Shown here piece by piece: positions 42,453 to 51,974 of a stretch of 64,000 bases of DNA. Within the stretch, counting starts at the first letter, position 1, and each line of letters begins with the position of its first letter. The translations under genes and the position numbers were made by a program. The notes beneath the pieces were generated by a model. It was not told the origin of the DNA, did no database searches, and worked only from the letters and a program-made list of their open reading frames with translations. Source of the DNA: an uncultured Pelagibacteraceae bacterium. GTDB lineage: Bacteria > Pseudomonadota > Alphaproteobacteria > Pelagibacterales > Pelagibacteraceae. The stretch is from assembly GCA_902615045.1 (NCBI GenBank), contig CACMNP010000001.1, positions 181,705 to 245,704 of the forward strand, written 5' to 3'.

Positions 42453-43248
42453 AATGTTATTTGCAAAAATTCTGTTTTATATTTTTATTATTTACTTTGG
42501 AGTTTCTTTAATAGTTTATTTTTATCAAAGAAAATTATTATACCATCCTGGTGAAAATAATTATTTAGATGAGGGACCTCTATCTCACAAAATCGAAAAA
42601 GTAAGTATTCAATCTGATAATGATCTAGTTGGATGGTATTACAAAAAAAATAATAACTTTAAAACCTTGCTTTTTTTTCACGGAAATGCTGGAAAATTAG
42701 ATAACAGAATTTATAAACTAAATGAGTTTGCAGATTTAGATTTAAACTATTTAATTTTTGCATATAGAGGCTTTAGTGGAAACAAAGGCAAACCAACAGA
42801 AATTGGACTTTATAAAGATGCAATTAAAGCCAAAGAATGGCTTAATCAAAACAATATAGAAGATAAAGATATTGTTCTCTATGGAGAGTCTCTTGGCACT
42901 GCTGTAGCAATAGAGACCGCAAGTAACAATTTATTTGCAGGTATAATATTAGAGTCCCCATTTACATCCATGGAGATTTTGGCACAAAAATATTACCCAT
43001 ATCTTCCTGCAAAAATTATTTTAAAAGATAAATACAAATCCATTGAAAAAATTAACAAAATAAAGTTTCCCATGCATGTGATGCACGGAAAAAAGGATAA
43101 TATTGTACCATTTTATATGGGCGAAGAAATATTTAATAAATATGGTGGTGTTAAGTCAAATTATTTTAATGACAACGACGACCATATGATGGAATTTAAC
43201 AAAAATTTAATTCAATCAATCGACAATTTTATAAAAAGTTTAAATTAA
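42436..43248 (+). CDS. Alpha/beta hydrolase, BEM46/YfhR-like
   Basis: A 270-residue membrane-anchored hydrolase with one N-terminal helix (residues about 8-28). The oxyanion motif is LLFFHGNAGKLDNR, followed by FAYRGFSGNKGKP, the nucleophile elbow YGESLGTAVA, catalytic Asp in MHGKKDNIVPF, and His in NDDHMMEFN. These are the features of the BEM46/ABHD13-like family. The start at 42436 gives a GAAGAAAAAG upstream; a second ATG at 42454, one base after the DMT stop, would remove six residues. The substrate is unknown. Confidence 0.85.
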   Translation: MKLKPKMLFAKILFYIFIIYFGVSLIVYFYQRKLLYHPGENNYLDEGPLSHKIEKVSIQSDNDLVGWYYKKNNNFKTLLFFHGNAGKLDNRIYKLNEFADLDLNYLIFAYRGFSGNKGKPTEIGLYKDAIKAKEWLNQNNIEDKDIVLYGESLGTAVAIETASNNLFAGIILESPFTSMEILAQKYYPYLPAKIILKDKYKSIEKINKIKFPMHVMHGKKDNIVPFYMGEEIFNKYGGVKSNYFNDNDDHMMEFNKNLIQSIDNFIKSLN

Positions 43249-43296
43249 GACATATTTTAAACAAATCCACATCACTTTTAAATTCTAATTTTAGAT

Positions 43297-43860
43297 ATGT
43301 TTAAATTCCTTTTATTACTTTTCTTATTAATATTGCCAACAAAACTTAGTTCAGAAATAAATAAAGAGTACTATGATAACAATTATTTCCATATAGGAAA
43401 AATGAACTCTTACAATAGTGAGTTCACTCTATATTTTAAAACACGGAAGAAAGCTATTTTAGCAAAGGGAGAATTTTCTAATTACATTAATGATTTTCCA
43501 CAGGACTTATACTTATATGATAAAAATTTAAATAAAGATTACCCTTTGATTTCATATGACTGGTTTCCAAAAAAAGTAAAAAAAATATCAAAAAAATATA
43601 ATTACCCACTTTTCCCAGAGGATTTTGCTTATTATTTATTAAATGACAACAACACTTTAATTTTGATAAGTGCAAAAAAAAATTTTTATGAAAATTTAAA
43701 ATATGACATAAAAAATAATAAGCTAGAAATTGCTAAGACTTCTGGCAAATTAAATTTTATAATCTCTTCTTATGCTGAAAACTGTGGTTATAAATCTCTA
43801 AAAAATAATTTTGAGTGCAATATATATAAACCTTTAATTTCTAAAAATTTGCTTAATTAA
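43297..43860 (+). CDS. Hypothetical secreted protein
   Basis: A 187-residue protein that I do not recognise. A signal peptide is clear (MFKFLLLLFLLILPTKLSS). The mature part is rich in Lys, Asn, Tyr and Phe, has alternating hydrophobic residues suggesting beta structure (SEFTLYFKTRKKAILAKGEF, NTLILISAKK), and has two cysteines near the end (AENCGYKS, FECNIYK) that could form a disulfide. It stands 48 bp after the hydrolase gene and overlaps the convergent ftsY by 8 bp. Confidence 0.65.
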   Translation: MFKFLLLLFLLILPTKLSSEINKEYYDNNYFHIGKMNSYNSEFTLYFKTRKKAILAKGEFSNYINDFPQDLYLYDKNLNKDYPLISYDWFPKKVKKISKKYNYPLFPEDFAYYLLNDNNTLILISAKKNFYENLKYDIKNNKLEIAKTSGKLNFIISSYAENCGYKSLKNNFECNIYKPLISKNLLN

Positions 43861-44770
43861 CTTGGGTAAAAGCACTTGCAAATTTCTCAGCTTCAAATAT
43901 TTGTAAGTCATCCTCTTTTTCTCCAAGCCCGAGACCAACAATAGGTACTTTATATTTCTTTGAAATCGCAATCAATATTCCACCTTTTGCAGTTCCATCA
44001 AGTTTTGTCATTATGATGCCTGTGATTGGAAGTAATTTATTAAATTCTTCAAGTTGATTAATTATATTTTGTCCCGATGTTGCATCTAAAACTAAAATAA
44101 CCTCGTGAGGTGCTGTTTCATCACTTTTTTTAATTACATTTCCTATTTTTTTTAATTCATCCATTAAATTCTTTTTATTTTGTAATCTTCCTGCCGTGTC
44201 CACTATTACTTGATTTATGTTTTGACTTTGAGCTATTTCCATTGCTTTAAAAGCAACTGAAGCTGGATCTGAACCAGGATCTGATTTTACAATTTTAGCA
44301 TCAACCCTGTTAGCCCATTCTTCTAATTGATCAATAGCAGCTGCTCTAAATGTATCGCATGCTGAAAAAAGAACTTTATTATTATTTTGTATAAATATTT
44401 TTCCTAATTTTCCAATAGTAGTTGTCTTACCAACTCCATTAACACCTGAAACTAATATTATATTTGTCTTTTCTTTTTTTAAGAAAAAATCTTTCTTTTC
44501 TAGGGGTTTCATTAGTTCTAAAATATAATTATTAAGTATTTCAAAAACTTCCTTTATTGGATCATTTTTAGGATCAATCTTTTTTTGAGCAATTATAGAT
44601 TTTATCTCTGATGCTGCATCTATGCCCACGTCTGAGCCGATCAAGAATTCCTCTATTTTATCAAGAGTTGCATCGTCAATTTCTTTCTTAACTATTATTT
44701 CTTTAAGACCTGATGCTATATTGCTTGCACTTCTTTTAAATCCGATTTTAAATTTTTCAAAAATACCCAT
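43853..44770 (-). CDS. ftsY: Signal recognition particle receptor FtsY (short, NG domain only)
   Basis: A 305-residue SRP GTPase. The N domain (residues 1 to about 90) is followed by the G domain, with GVNGVGKTTTIGKLG, DTFRAAAIDQLEEWA, DTAGRLQNKKNLM and TKLDGTAKGG. The acidic A domain seen in E. coli FtsY is absent, as is normal in many alphaproteobacteria. It docks Ffh-ribosome complexes at the membrane. Its partner ffh starts about 1 kb away on the other strand. It shares one base with the end of dapF. Confidence 0.96.
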   Translation of the reverse strand: MGIFEKFKIGFKRSASNIASGLKEIIVKKEIDDATLDKIEEFLIGSDVGIDAASEIKSIIAQKKIDPKNDPIKEVFEILNNYILELMKPLEKKDFFLKKEKTNIILVSGVNGVGKTTTIGKLGKIFIQNNNKVLFSACDTFRAAAIDQLEEWANRVDAKIVKSDPGSDPASVAFKAMEIAQSQNINQVIVDTAGRLQNKKNLMDELKKIGNVIKKSDETAPHEVILVLDATSGQNIINQLEEFNKLLPITGIIMTKLDGTAKGGILIAISKKYKVPIVGLGLGEKEDDLQIFEAEKFASAFTQVN

Positions 44771-45594
44771 TATATTTTGATATTAATCTTTTCAATTTCA
44801 GATACAGGACCTCTCATTTTTATATTTAATTCATTATCAATTTTAATATTTAAAATTCCTGTTGAAAATTCTATTTTTGAATTACTGTTTTGTAGTTGAT
44901 TTAAATTAGCTGCGACTGCTGTTGCACATGCTGCAGTCCCGCAAGCTTTTGTTAAACCTGCACCCCTCTCCCAAACTTTAATTTTGTAATGTTGTTCACT
45001 AATTTTCTGAGCTATTGTAACATTGCATTTCTCAGGGAAAACTTCATGATTTTCTATTAATGGTCCATATTTTTTTAAATTTATTTTTTCTATATCCTCA
45101 CAAAAATATACGACATGAGGGTTTCCAACATTTACTGCAATACCACCATTCATTTTTTTTCCGTCAATATCAATCATACCAAGTGATAGATTTTTAGTAT
45201 CAAGATTTTTTCTTAAAGGAATTTTGTTCCACTCTAAATTTGGAGTTCCAATTATCGTTTCAACATCTTTATCATTAAGAACTTTAGATTTTAATATTTT
45301 TGAGGATACCGAAATTTCAATTTCTTTTTTATTTTTTTCAATACTTAGTAAATAAGCAACACATCTAGTTCCATTTCCACATGCATCTGAGCGGCTCCCA
45401 TCCGAGTTAAAAAAAGCAACATCAGCATCAGCTTTTTGACTTTTGTTTATGTAGATCAACTGATCGCACCCTATGAAATCTCTGTCACAAATTTTTAAGA
45501 TTTGATCATTTGATAAGTTTAAACTATTTATTCTCTTATCAATAATAACAAAGTCGTTACCTAATCCATCCATTTTAAATGCTTCAAATTCCAT
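44770..45594 (-). CDS. dapF: Diaminopimelate epimerase
   Basis: A 274-residue PLP-independent racemase-like enzyme making meso-diaminopimelate for lysine and peptidoglycan. It opens FEAFKMDGLGNDFVIID. The two catalytic cysteines are in SDACGNGTRC and KACGTAACA, and VNVGNPHVVYF is conserved. Length is normal. The stop and the ftsY start overlap by 1 base. It diverges from ffh across a 159-bp spacer that carries a promoter-like site and a structured RNA. Confidence 0.96.
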   Translation of the reverse strand: MEFEAFKMDGLGNDFVIIDKRINSLNLSNDQILKICDRDFIGCDQLIYINKSQKADADVAFFNSDGSRSDACGNGTRCVAYLLSIEKNKKEIEISVSSKILKSKVLNDKDVETIIGTPNLEWNKIPLRKNLDTKNLSLGMIDIDGKKMNGGIAVNVGNPHVVYFCEDIEKINLKKYGPLIENHEVFPEKCNVTIAQKISEQHYKIKVWERGAGLTKACGTAACATAVAANLNQLQNSNSKIEFSTGILNIKIDNELNIKMRGPVSEIEKINIKI

Positions 45595-45614
45595 ATAAAT
45601 AATACTTAACTTAT

Positions 45615-45643
45615 TTATTGACTTTTTGAACCTCTAATATAAT
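45615..45643 (+). promoter_or_regulatory. Promoter for the ffh transcript
   Basis: A consensus -10 TATAAT lies at 45638-45643. At 17-base spacing the -35 would be TTATTG (45615-45620); TTGACT at 45618-45623 is closer to consensus but only 14 bases away. Predicted transcription start is near 45650, immediately before the first paired base of the RNA element. Confidence 0.6.
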
Positions 45644-45650
45644 TTACGCG

Positions 45651-45748
45651 CACTTCCGCAAAATACAGCAATTTGCGGTGTCTTTGGAAACAAAGAGATC
45701 GACACCAGTCAGCGAGGGTTCGCCCACTGGTGCGATACTTGCTGTGTG
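45651..45748 (+). ncRNA. Structured, pseudoknot-forming RNA leader of ffh
   Basis: The region is GC-richer than its surroundings and folds with four helices. P1 is CCGCAAA (45656-45662) with TTTGCGG (45672-45678). P2 is TCTTTG/CAAAGA (45681-45696) closed by a GAAA tetraloop. P3 is ATCG plus CACCAGT (45698-45709) with ACTGGTG plus CGAT (45726-45736), with a bulged A and an inner GGG-TTCG-CCC hairpin. Then the P1 loop ACAGCAA (45665-45671) pairs perfectly over 7 bases with TTGCTGT (45739-45745), making a pseudoknot; CAC 45651-45653 can add GTG 45746-45748. It ends 5 bases before the ffh ATG, with no separate Shine-Dalgarno, so folding could control initiation. The family is not known to me; the SRP RNA tetraloop and asymmetric-loop consensus is absent. 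Confidence 0.72.
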
Positions 45749-45753
45749 AAATT

Positions 45754-47112
45754 ATGTTTGAAAATTTAACTAATAAATTTGAAGAAATTTTTTCTTCATT
45801 AAAAAAAGCTCCTTCTCTTGATGAAAAGCAAGTTGATGAGGGTTTAAAAGGTATAAGGTTGGCCTTATTAGAAGCCGATGTTTCTTTAGACGTAGTTAAG
45901 GAGTTTATTAGTAGAGTTAAGCCTAAAGCGCTAGGTCAAGAAATTATACGATCAACTTCTCCCGGAGATATGGTTGTAAAAATCGTTTATGACGAAATAG
46001 TATCTTTTTTAGGTGATAAGAATTCTGAAATCTCCCTTAATGCTGTACCTCCAGTTCCAATCATGTTAGTTGGATTGCAAGGTTCAGGAAAAACCACAAC
46101 AACCTCAAAATTAGCAAAATTTTTAGAAAAAAATAATAAGAAAAAAGTAATGATGGCTAGTTTGGACGTTTACAGACCTGCCGCGCAAGAGCAATTGAGA
46201 CTTTTGGGTGAACAAAATAATATTGAAACTTTGCCAATTATAGAGGGCCAGCTTCCTGCTGATATTTGTAGAAGAGCTTTAAGTGCTGCAAATTTAAATG
46301 GTTGTGAAGTAGTTTTATTTGATACCGCTGGAAGAACACAAATAGATTTTCAAATGATGAATGAAATCAAACAAATTGAAACTATTATTAATCCTGCAGA
46401 AACTATACTAGTAGCAGATTCTCTAACAGGTCAAGTTGCTGCTAATGTAGCCAAGGAATTTAAAAATACAGTAAATTTGAGCGGCATTATACTTACAAGA
46501 GCAGATGGAGATGGAAGAGGTGGAGCTGCATTGAGTATGAAATATGTTGCTGAGGTCCCCATAAAGTTTCTTGGTGTTGGAGAAAAAACTGAGAATTTTG
46601 AAGTTTTCTATCCTGATCGAATTGCAAATAGAATTTTGGGAATGGGAGATATCGTTTCCTTAGTTGAAAAAGCTTCAGAAGATTTAGATCAAGAAAATTT
46701 AAAGAAAACAGAAGAGAAACTTAAAAAAGGTCAATTCTCGATGGAAGATTATCTTTCTCAATTACGTCAAATGAAAAAGATGGGTGGAATAGAAGGCATA
46801 ATGTCATTTCTCCCTGGAGTTTCAAAAATTAAATCACAAATGGATCAATCAGGAATAGATGAAAAAATTATAACTCAAAATGAAGCTGTTATTTTATCAA
46901 TGACAAAGCAAGAAAGAGAAAATCCTAAAATTATAAATGGATCAAGAAAAAAAAGAATTGCTAATGGCTCGGGTACAGACATTGCCACTATCAATAAGTT
47001 GTTAAAACAATTTAAAATGATGTCAGAAATGATGAAAAAAATGTCTAAAGGAAACATGAAAGGAATGGCGGATAAAGGGATCCCACCTGAACTATTTAAT
47101 CAATTAAAATAA
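45754..47112 (+). CDS. ffh: Signal recognition particle protein Ffh
   Basis: A 452-residue SRP54 GTPase that binds signal peptides of nascent membrane proteins. The NG domain shows GLQGSGKTTTTSKLA, DVYRPAAQEQL, FDTAGRTQIDFQMM and TRADGDGRGGAALS. The Met-rich M domain begins near residue 300, with FSMEDYLSQLRQMKKMGGI and ends MSEMMKKMSKGNMKGM. The ATG at 45754 gives the family-type N-terminus MFENLTNKFEE; an upstream in-frame extension is RNA element, not protein. It heads the ffh-rpsP-trmD-rplS operon. Confidence 0.96.
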   Translation: MFENLTNKFEEIFSSLKKAPSLDEKQVDEGLKGIRLALLEADVSLDVVKEFISRVKPKALGQEIIRSTSPGDMVVKIVYDEIVSFLGDKNSEISLNAVPPVPIMLVGLQGSGKTTTTSKLAKFLEKNNKKKVMMASLDVYRPAAQEQLRLLGEQNNIETLPIIEGQLPADICRRALSAANLNGCEVVLFDTAGRTQIDFQMMNEIKQIETIINPAETILVADSLTGQVAANVAKEFKNTVNLSGIILTRADGDGRGGAALSMKYVAEVPIKFLGVGEKTENFEVFYPDRIANRILGMGDIVSLVEKASEDLDQENLKKTEEKLKKGQFSMEDYLSQLRQMKKMGGIEGIMSFLPGVSKIKSQMDQSGIDEKIITQNEAVILSMTKQERENPKIINGSRKKRIANGSGTDIATINKLLKQFKMMSEMMKKMSKGNMKGMADKGIPPELFNQLK

Positions 47113-47126
47113 AGGAGATATAAGTA

Positions 47127-47543
47127 ATGTTAAAAATGAGACTATCAATGGGAGGTACTAAAAAAAGGCCAGTATATAAAATTGTTGTGGCTGATAGTAG
47201 ATTTCCAAGAGACGGAAGGTTTATAGAAAAATTAGGTTTTTATAATCCGTTATTACCGAAGGATAAAAAGGAAAGAATTGGCTTAGATTCAGAACGAATT
47301 AAATATTGGCTAGGTCAAGGAGCTCAGCCAACAACAAGAGTTGCAAGGTTATTGGGAGAAAACGATATAATGCCAATGCCTGAAAAAGGAAACAATCCTC
47401 AAAAAGCAATTCCTAAAAAAGATAGAAAAAAAGCTGACGAAGGTGGAGAAGCGAAACCAGAAGGAGATGCATCTAAGCCAGCAGAAGCACCTAAGGAAGA
47501 AGCTAAGCCAGCAGAAGCACCTAAGGAAGAAGAAAAAAAATAA
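47127..47543 (+). CDS. rpsP: 30S ribosomal protein S16 with extended acidic/basic tail
   Basis: A 138-residue protein. Residues 1 to about 85 are a normal S16 ([59 protein letters not shown]). The remaining 50 or so residues are a Lys/Glu/Ala/Pro-rich tail, including two exact copies of a ten-residue unit with PAEAPKEE. A strong AAAGGAGAT ribosome-binding site precedes the ATG. It shares one base with trmD (TAATG). Confidence 0.95.
   Translation: MLKMRLSMGGTKKRPVYKIVVADSRFPRDGRFIEKLGFYNPLLPKDKKERIGLDSERIKYWLGQGAQPTTRVARLLGENDIMPMPEKGNNPQKAIPKKDRKKADEGGEAKPEGDASKPAEAPKEEAKPAEAPKEEEKK
47473..47532 (+). repeat. Exact tandem 30-bp repeat inside rpsP
   Basis: Two adjacent identical 30-base units begin with CTAAGCCAGCAGAAGC, at 47473-47502 and 47503-47532, in frame. 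They encode two copies of a [14 protein letters not shown] decapeptide in the S16 tail. Exact identity suggests a recent duplication by slippage and a site likely to vary in copy number between strains. Confidence 0.9.
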
Positions 47544-48238
47544 TGTTAGAAGCTCGTATATTCACACTCTATCCAGATTTTTTTCCAGGCTATTTAGGCC
47601 AAGGTATTTTTGGTAAAGCACTATCAGAGAATAAATGGAAAATAGATACTGTGGATATAAGAGAGTATGCATTTGATAAGCATAAAACTGTTGATGACAC
47701 TCCTTATGGAGGAGGTGAAGGTATGTTAATGAAAGCAGATGTATTAGCAAAATCAATAGATAAGAATGTTAAAGATGGTGAAAAGATTATCTATCTAAGT
47801 CCTAAGGGTAAGTTGTTCAATCATCAATTAGCAAAACAACTATCTCAAGAAAAAACAATAAATATAATTTGTGGACACTTTGAAGGAGTTGATGAAAGAT
47901 TGTTAAAAACAAGAAATATTGAGGAAGTAAGTATAGGAGATTTTGTTTTATCTGGAGGTGAAGGAGCTTCATTTGTAATTCTTGATGCAATTTTAAGATT
48001 TATTCCTGGTATTCTTGGTAATACAAATTCAGCTAAAGAAGAAAGTTTTGAGAACGGACTTTTAGAGTATCCTCAATTTACAAAACCTCAAATATGGGAG
48101 GAAAAAAGTGTTCCAGATGTGCTATTATCAGGCGATCACGCCAAAATTAAAGACTGGCGTTTATCTCAATCTGAGGCTATAACACGCGACCGAAGACCAG
48201 ATTTGTGGCAATTATATAAAAAGATAAAAGAGAATTAA
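47543..48238 (+). CDS. trmD: tRNA (guanine-N1)-methyltransferase
   Basis: A 231-residue SPOUT methyltransferase modifying G37 of tRNAs. Characteristic segments are [64 protein letters not shown], and the C-terminal [18 protein letters not shown]. The position between rpsP and rplS is the conserved bacterial order; rimM, usually present, is missing between rpsP and trmD. Confidence 0.96.
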   Translation: MLEARIFTLYPDFFPGYLGQGIFGKALSENKWKIDTVDIREYAFDKHKTVDDTPYGGGEGMLMKADVLAKSIDKNVKDGEKIIYLSPKGKLFNHQLAKQLSQEKTINIICGHFEGVDERLLKTRNIEEVSIGDFVLSGGEGASFVILDAILRFIPGILGNTNSAKEESFENGLLEYPQFTKPQIWEEKSVPDVLLSGDHAKIKDWRLSQSEAITRDRRPDLWQLYKKIKEN

Positions 48239-48239
48239 A

Positions 48240-48821
48240 ATGAAGACAATTGAGGAAATTAATCAATCTAAAGTAAAAAAAATTATTTCTGAGAGAAAGC
48301 ATCCAGAATTTTTTCCAGGGGACATTGTTAAAGTTGGAGTTAGAATAACTGAGGGAAAAAGAGATCGTATTCAATATTTTGAAGGTGTGTGTATTGCAAA
48401 AAAAAATAGAGATATCAATTCTTCTTTTACTGTAAGAAAAATTTCTTTTGGTGAGGGTGTGGAAAGAACATTCGCTTTATATAGTCCGATTGTAGATACA
48501 ATTAAAGTTGTAAGGTCAGGAAAAGTTAGAAGAGCCAAGTTATATTATTTGAGAGATAGAACAGGTAAATCCGCAAGAATTGCAGAAAAAATTAAAAAGA
48601 AAATAGGTATAGATGTTGAAACCAAGATTCACGAAGTAACAGAAGAAAATGTTATGCCTGATACAGAACAAAAAACAGCAGATAGCCAACAAGACTCCAA
48701 TAAAGATGCTCCAAAAGTAGAAGCAAAAAAACCAGAAGAAAAAAAAGAAACTAAAGAAGAAACCCCATCAGTAGAAAAAAAAACTGATGAAAAAAAAGAA
48801 AATCCTGAAGTAAAAAAATAA
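48240..48821 (+). CDS. rplS: 50S ribosomal protein L19 with long charged tail
   Basis: A 193-residue protein, while L19 is usually about 115-130. The L19 domain (residues 1 to about 125) has [50 protein letters not shown] and [20 protein letters not shown]. The tail, about 65 residues, is Lys/Glu/Asp/Pro-rich and of low complexity. It starts one base after trmD and is followed 9 bp later by leuC. Confidence 0.95.
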   Translation: MKTIEEINQSKVKKIISERKHPEFFPGDIVKVGVRITEGKRDRIQYFEGVCIAKKNRDINSSFTVRKISFGEGVERTFALYSPIVDTIKVVRSGKVRRAKLYYLRDRTGKSARIAEKIKKKIGIDVETKIHEVTEENVMPDTEQKTADSQQDSNKDAPKVEAKKPEEKKETKEETPSVEKKTDEKKENPEVKK

Positions 48822-48830
48822 TTTTTTACA

Positions 48831-50234
48831 ATGCCTCAAACTATATACGATAAAATATGGAATGATCATCTTGTTCATCAACAAGAGGATGGGACTTCAC
48901 TTTTATTTGTTGATAGACATTTAATTCATGAAGTTACTAGTCCACAAGCATTTGAAGGTTTAAGAAATTCTAATAGAAAAGTTAGACAACCTTCTTTAAC
49001 TTTAGCAGTAGCAGATCATAATGTTCCAACAACGGATAGATCAGTTCCTATTACTGACGAAGATTCAAAAATACAAATTGAGACACTAGAAAAAAACTGT
49101 GCAGAATTTGGAATAAATCTTTTTGGAATGAACGATAAAAGACAAGGAATAGTGCATATTATTGGTCCAGAACAAGGATTCACACAACCTGGAACTATTA
49201 TCGTTTGTGGTGATAGTCACACAGCTACTCACGGAGCATTCGGTGCATTAGCATTTGGAATTGGAACTTCAGAAGTAGAGCATGTATTGGCAACACAGAC
49301 TTTAGTTCAAAAAAAATCAAAAAATTTTAGAATAAACGTTAATGGTTCTCTTCCTGTTGGAGTAACATCAAAGGATGTAATATTACAAATAATTGGAAAA
49401 ATTGGTACAGCAGGAGGCACTGGTTATGTAATTGAATATGCTGGAAACTTAATTTCTAATTTAAGTGTCGAACAAAGAATGACAATTTGCAATATGACAA
49501 TTGAAGGTGGTGCAAGGGCTGGATTAATAGAGCCAGATGAAAAAGTTTTTAATTATTTAAAAGGTAAACCAATGTCTCCAAAGAATTCAAATTGGGACAA
49601 AGCATTAGAATATTGGAGTAAATTAAAGTCTGATGGTGATGCAGTATTTGACAAAGAAATCAGTCTTGAGGGCAAAGATATTAAACCAATGGTAACTTGG
49701 GGAACTTCGCCTCAGGATGTAGTAGATATTGATGGAATTGTTCCTGATCCTGAAAATGAGCTAAACGAAGACAGAAAAAATTCTATTAATAGATCATTAA
49801 AATATATGGGTTTAAAGCCGAAAACTAAAATAAAAGATATTAGAATTGATAAAGTTTTTATTGGAAGTTGCACAAATGGAAGAATTGAAGATCTAAGAGA
49901 AGCTGCGAAAATCTTAAAAGATAAAAAAATTGCTTCTCATGTAAATGCAATGATAGTTCCTGGTTCAGGATTAGTAAAACAACAAGCAGAGCAAGAAGGT
50001 TTAGATGTAATATTTAAAAATTCTGGATTTGAATGGCGTGAGCCAGGTTGTTCAATGTGTTTAGCTATGAATGCAGATAAGTTGAAGCCAGAAGAAAGAT
50101 GTGCATCAACATCAAATAGAAATTTCGAAGGAAGACAAGGACGAGGTGGAAGAACACATTTAGTTAGCCCAGCTATGGCTGCTGCAGCTGCTATATCTGG
50201 AAATTTAGATGACGTTAGAAAATACAATAGTTAA
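48831..50234 (+). CDS. leuC: 3-isopropylmalate dehydratase large subunit
   Basis: A 467-residue aconitase-family subunit in leucine synthesis, isomerising 2- to 3-isopropylmalate. It opens [12 protein letters not shown] and has [50 protein letters not shown]. The 4Fe-4S cysteines are in [13 protein letters not shown] and [11 protein letters not shown]. Length is normal. leuD begins at the next base after its stop. Confidence 0.97.
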   Translation: MPQTIYDKIWNDHLVHQQEDGTSLLFVDRHLIHEVTSPQAFEGLRNSNRKVRQPSLTLAVADHNVPTTDRSVPITDEDSKIQIETLEKNCAEFGINLFGMNDKRQGIVHIIGPEQGFTQPGTIIVCGDSHTATHGAFGALAFGIGTSEVEHVLATQTLVQKKSKNFRINVNGSLPVGVTSKDVILQIIGKIGTAGGTGYVIEYAGNLISNLSVEQRMTICNMTIEGGARAGLIEPDEKVFNYLKGKPMSPKNSNWDKALEYWSKLKSDGDAVFDKEISLEGKDIKPMVTWGTSPQDVVDIDGIVPDPENELNEDRKNSINRSLKYMGLKPKTKIKDIRIDKVFIGSCTNGRIEDLREAAKILKDKKIASHVNAMIVPGSGLVKQQAEQEGLDVIFKNSGFEWREPGCSMCLAMNADKLKPEERCASTSNRNFEGRQGRGGRTHLVSPAMAAAAAISGNLDDVRKYNS

Positions 50235-50840
50235 ATGAACAAATTCTCAACATTAAAAAGTATTCCTGCATATTTACCAATTGTAAATATTGATACAGAT
50301 ATGATTATTCCAAAGCAATTTTTAAAAACAATAAAAAGAACAGGACTTGGAAAAAATTTATTTTATGAAATGAGATATGACGAAAAAGGTAAAGTAGTAG
50401 ATGACTTTGTCTTAAATAAATCCCCATATAATAATTCTAAGATTTTAATTGCAGGGAATAATTTTGGATGTGGATCATCTAGAGAACATGCGCCATGGGC
50501 ACTTTTAGACTTTGGTATCACTTGCGTTATAAGCACTAGTTACGCAGATATATTTTATAATAATTGTTTTAAAAATGGAATATTGCCTATTAAAGTTAAT
50601 GATGAACAGATAAAAGAGCTTTCTGAATATTCTAAGAGACAAGAAGAAATTGCAATAAATTTACCAGATCAAAAAATAATTTTTGGAAATAAAGAAATCA
50701 AATTTGAATTAGATGAATTTAAAAAAAAATGTTTAATTGAGGGACTAGATGATATTGCACTGTCATTGGAAAAGTCTAATAAAATAATTTCATTTGAAGA
50801 AAAATTAAAATCCGCAAAGCCTTGGATATTTAATGATTAA
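50235..50840 (+). CDS. leuD: 3-isopropylmalate dehydratase small subunit
   Basis: A 201-residue small subunit completing the LeuCD isomerase. Family features are [44 protein letters not shown] and the [16 protein letters not shown] segment, which form the swivelling domain over the LeuC cluster. It follows leuC with zero spacing and overlaps leuB by 8 bp, so the three products are made in step. Confidence 0.97.
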   Translation: MNKFSTLKSIPAYLPIVNIDTDMIIPKQFLKTIKRTGLGKNLFYEMRYDEKGKVVDDFVLNKSPYNNSKILIAGNNFGCGSSREHAPWALLDFGITCVISTSYADIFYNNCFKNGILPIKVNDEQIKELSEYSKRQEEIAINLPDQKIIFGNKEIKFELDEFKKKCLIEGLDDIALSLEKSNKIISFEEKLKSAKPWIFND

Positions 50841-51942
50841 AGTCAAAAAAAGAAAATTCTTATTATTACCAGGTGATGGTATTGGTCCCGAGGTTATTGA
50901 TGAAGTTAAAAAAATTATAACTTGGTTTAATGTAAATAAATCTCTTGATTTTGATATGGAAGAAGCTTTAGTTGGTGGAGCATCTTACGACAAGCACGGA
51001 ACACCGATTACAGATGAAGTATTTTATAAATCATTAGAATGTGAAGCAGTCATTTTAGGAGCTGTGGGTGGACCAAAATATGATAATTTAGATTTCTCCA
51101 AAAGACCTGAGAGAGCTCTTCTTAAGCTAAGAAAAGAATTAAAATTATTTGCAAATTTGAGGCCTGCAATTTGTTTTAAACAATTAGTTGAGGCATCTAC
51201 GCTAAAACCTGAAATCGTATCAGGTCTAGACATAATGATTGTTAGAGAATTGACAGGTGGTATTTATTTTGGTGAGCCGAGAGGTATCAAGCCAATTGAT
51301 AATGGTGAACGTAAAGGAATAAACACTCATACTTATACCTCATCAGAAATTAAAAGAGTTGCTAGAGTTGCATTTGATTTAGCAAAGAAGAGAAACAATA
51401 AAGTTACTTCCTGTGAAAAATCGAATGTTATGGAAGCAGGTCAATTATGGAAAGAGGAAGTTCAAAATCTTCACGATAAAGAATTTAAAGATGTTGAGTT
51501 AAATCATATGCTTGCAGATAATTGTGCAATGCAACTTTTGAGAAATCCAAAGCAATTTGATGTAATTGTGACAGATAATTTGTTTGGTGATATGTTGTCA
51601 GATGAAGCATCTATGCTGACGGGATCTTTAGGTTTATTACCTTCAGCTTCTCTAGGTGCAAAAAATAAAGATGGTGAAATGAGAGCAATGTATGAGCCTG
51701 TTCATGGATCTGCTCCAGACATTGCTGGAAAAGGGATAGCAAATCCAATTGCAACTATCTTGAGTTTTGCAATGGCTTTGAGGTACTCTCTTGACTTAGA
51801 TAAAGAAGCTGATGACTTAGAAAAAGCAGTGCAAAATGTACTAGATGATGGGTTAAGAACTAAAGATATTATGTCAAAAGGAACAAAAGAAACTTCAACT
51901 TCTGGTATGGGAGATGCGATTATTGCATATTTGCAAAAATAA
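50833..51942 (+). CDS. leuB: 3-isopropylmalate dehydrogenase
   Basis: A 369-residue NAD-dependent oxidative decarboxylase giving 2-oxoisocaproate precursor. Motifs are [52 protein letters not shown], and the metal/substrate-binding [19 protein letters not shown] with [18 protein letters not shown]. It closes the leuCDB operon; leuA is not present in the window. A 32-bp gap precedes dmdC. Confidence 0.97.
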   Translation: MIKVKKRKFLLLPGDGIGPEVIDEVKKIITWFNVNKSLDFDMEEALVGGASYDKHGTPITDEVFYKSLECEAVILGAVGGPKYDNLDFSKRPERALLKLRKELKLFANLRPAICFKQLVEASTLKPEIVSGLDIMIVRELTGGIYFGEPRGIKPIDNGERKGINTHTYTSSEIKRVARVAFDLAKKRNNKVTSCEKSNVMEAGQLWKEEVQNLHDKEFKDVELNHMLADNCAMQLLRNPKQFDVIVTDNLFGDMLSDEASMLTGSLGLLPSASLGAKNKDGEMRAMYEPVHGSAPDIAGKGIANPIATILSFAMALRYSLDLDKEADDLEKAVQNVLDDGLRTKDIMSKGTKETSTSGMGDAIIAYLQK

Positions 51943-51974
51943 AAAAATTAACTTAATTTGATACTATTAAATTT

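Noticed and set aside
45651..45748. SRP 4.5S RNA (ffs) next to ffh
   Set aside because: The conserved GGAA-type tetraloop with flanking GGUCAGG and AGCAGCC strands is missing; the only GAAA loop sits on a plain 6-bp stem.
45673..45753. In-frame upstream extension of ffh (27 residues from a TTG)
   Set aside because: The added residues are Arg/Cys/Trp-rich and unlike any Ffh N-terminus, and the DNA is fully explained by the paired RNA element; the ATG at 45754 gives the family start.
47473..47532. CRISPR-like direct repeats
   Set aside because: Two adjacent copies with no spacer, in frame inside rpsP; it is a coding tandem duplication.
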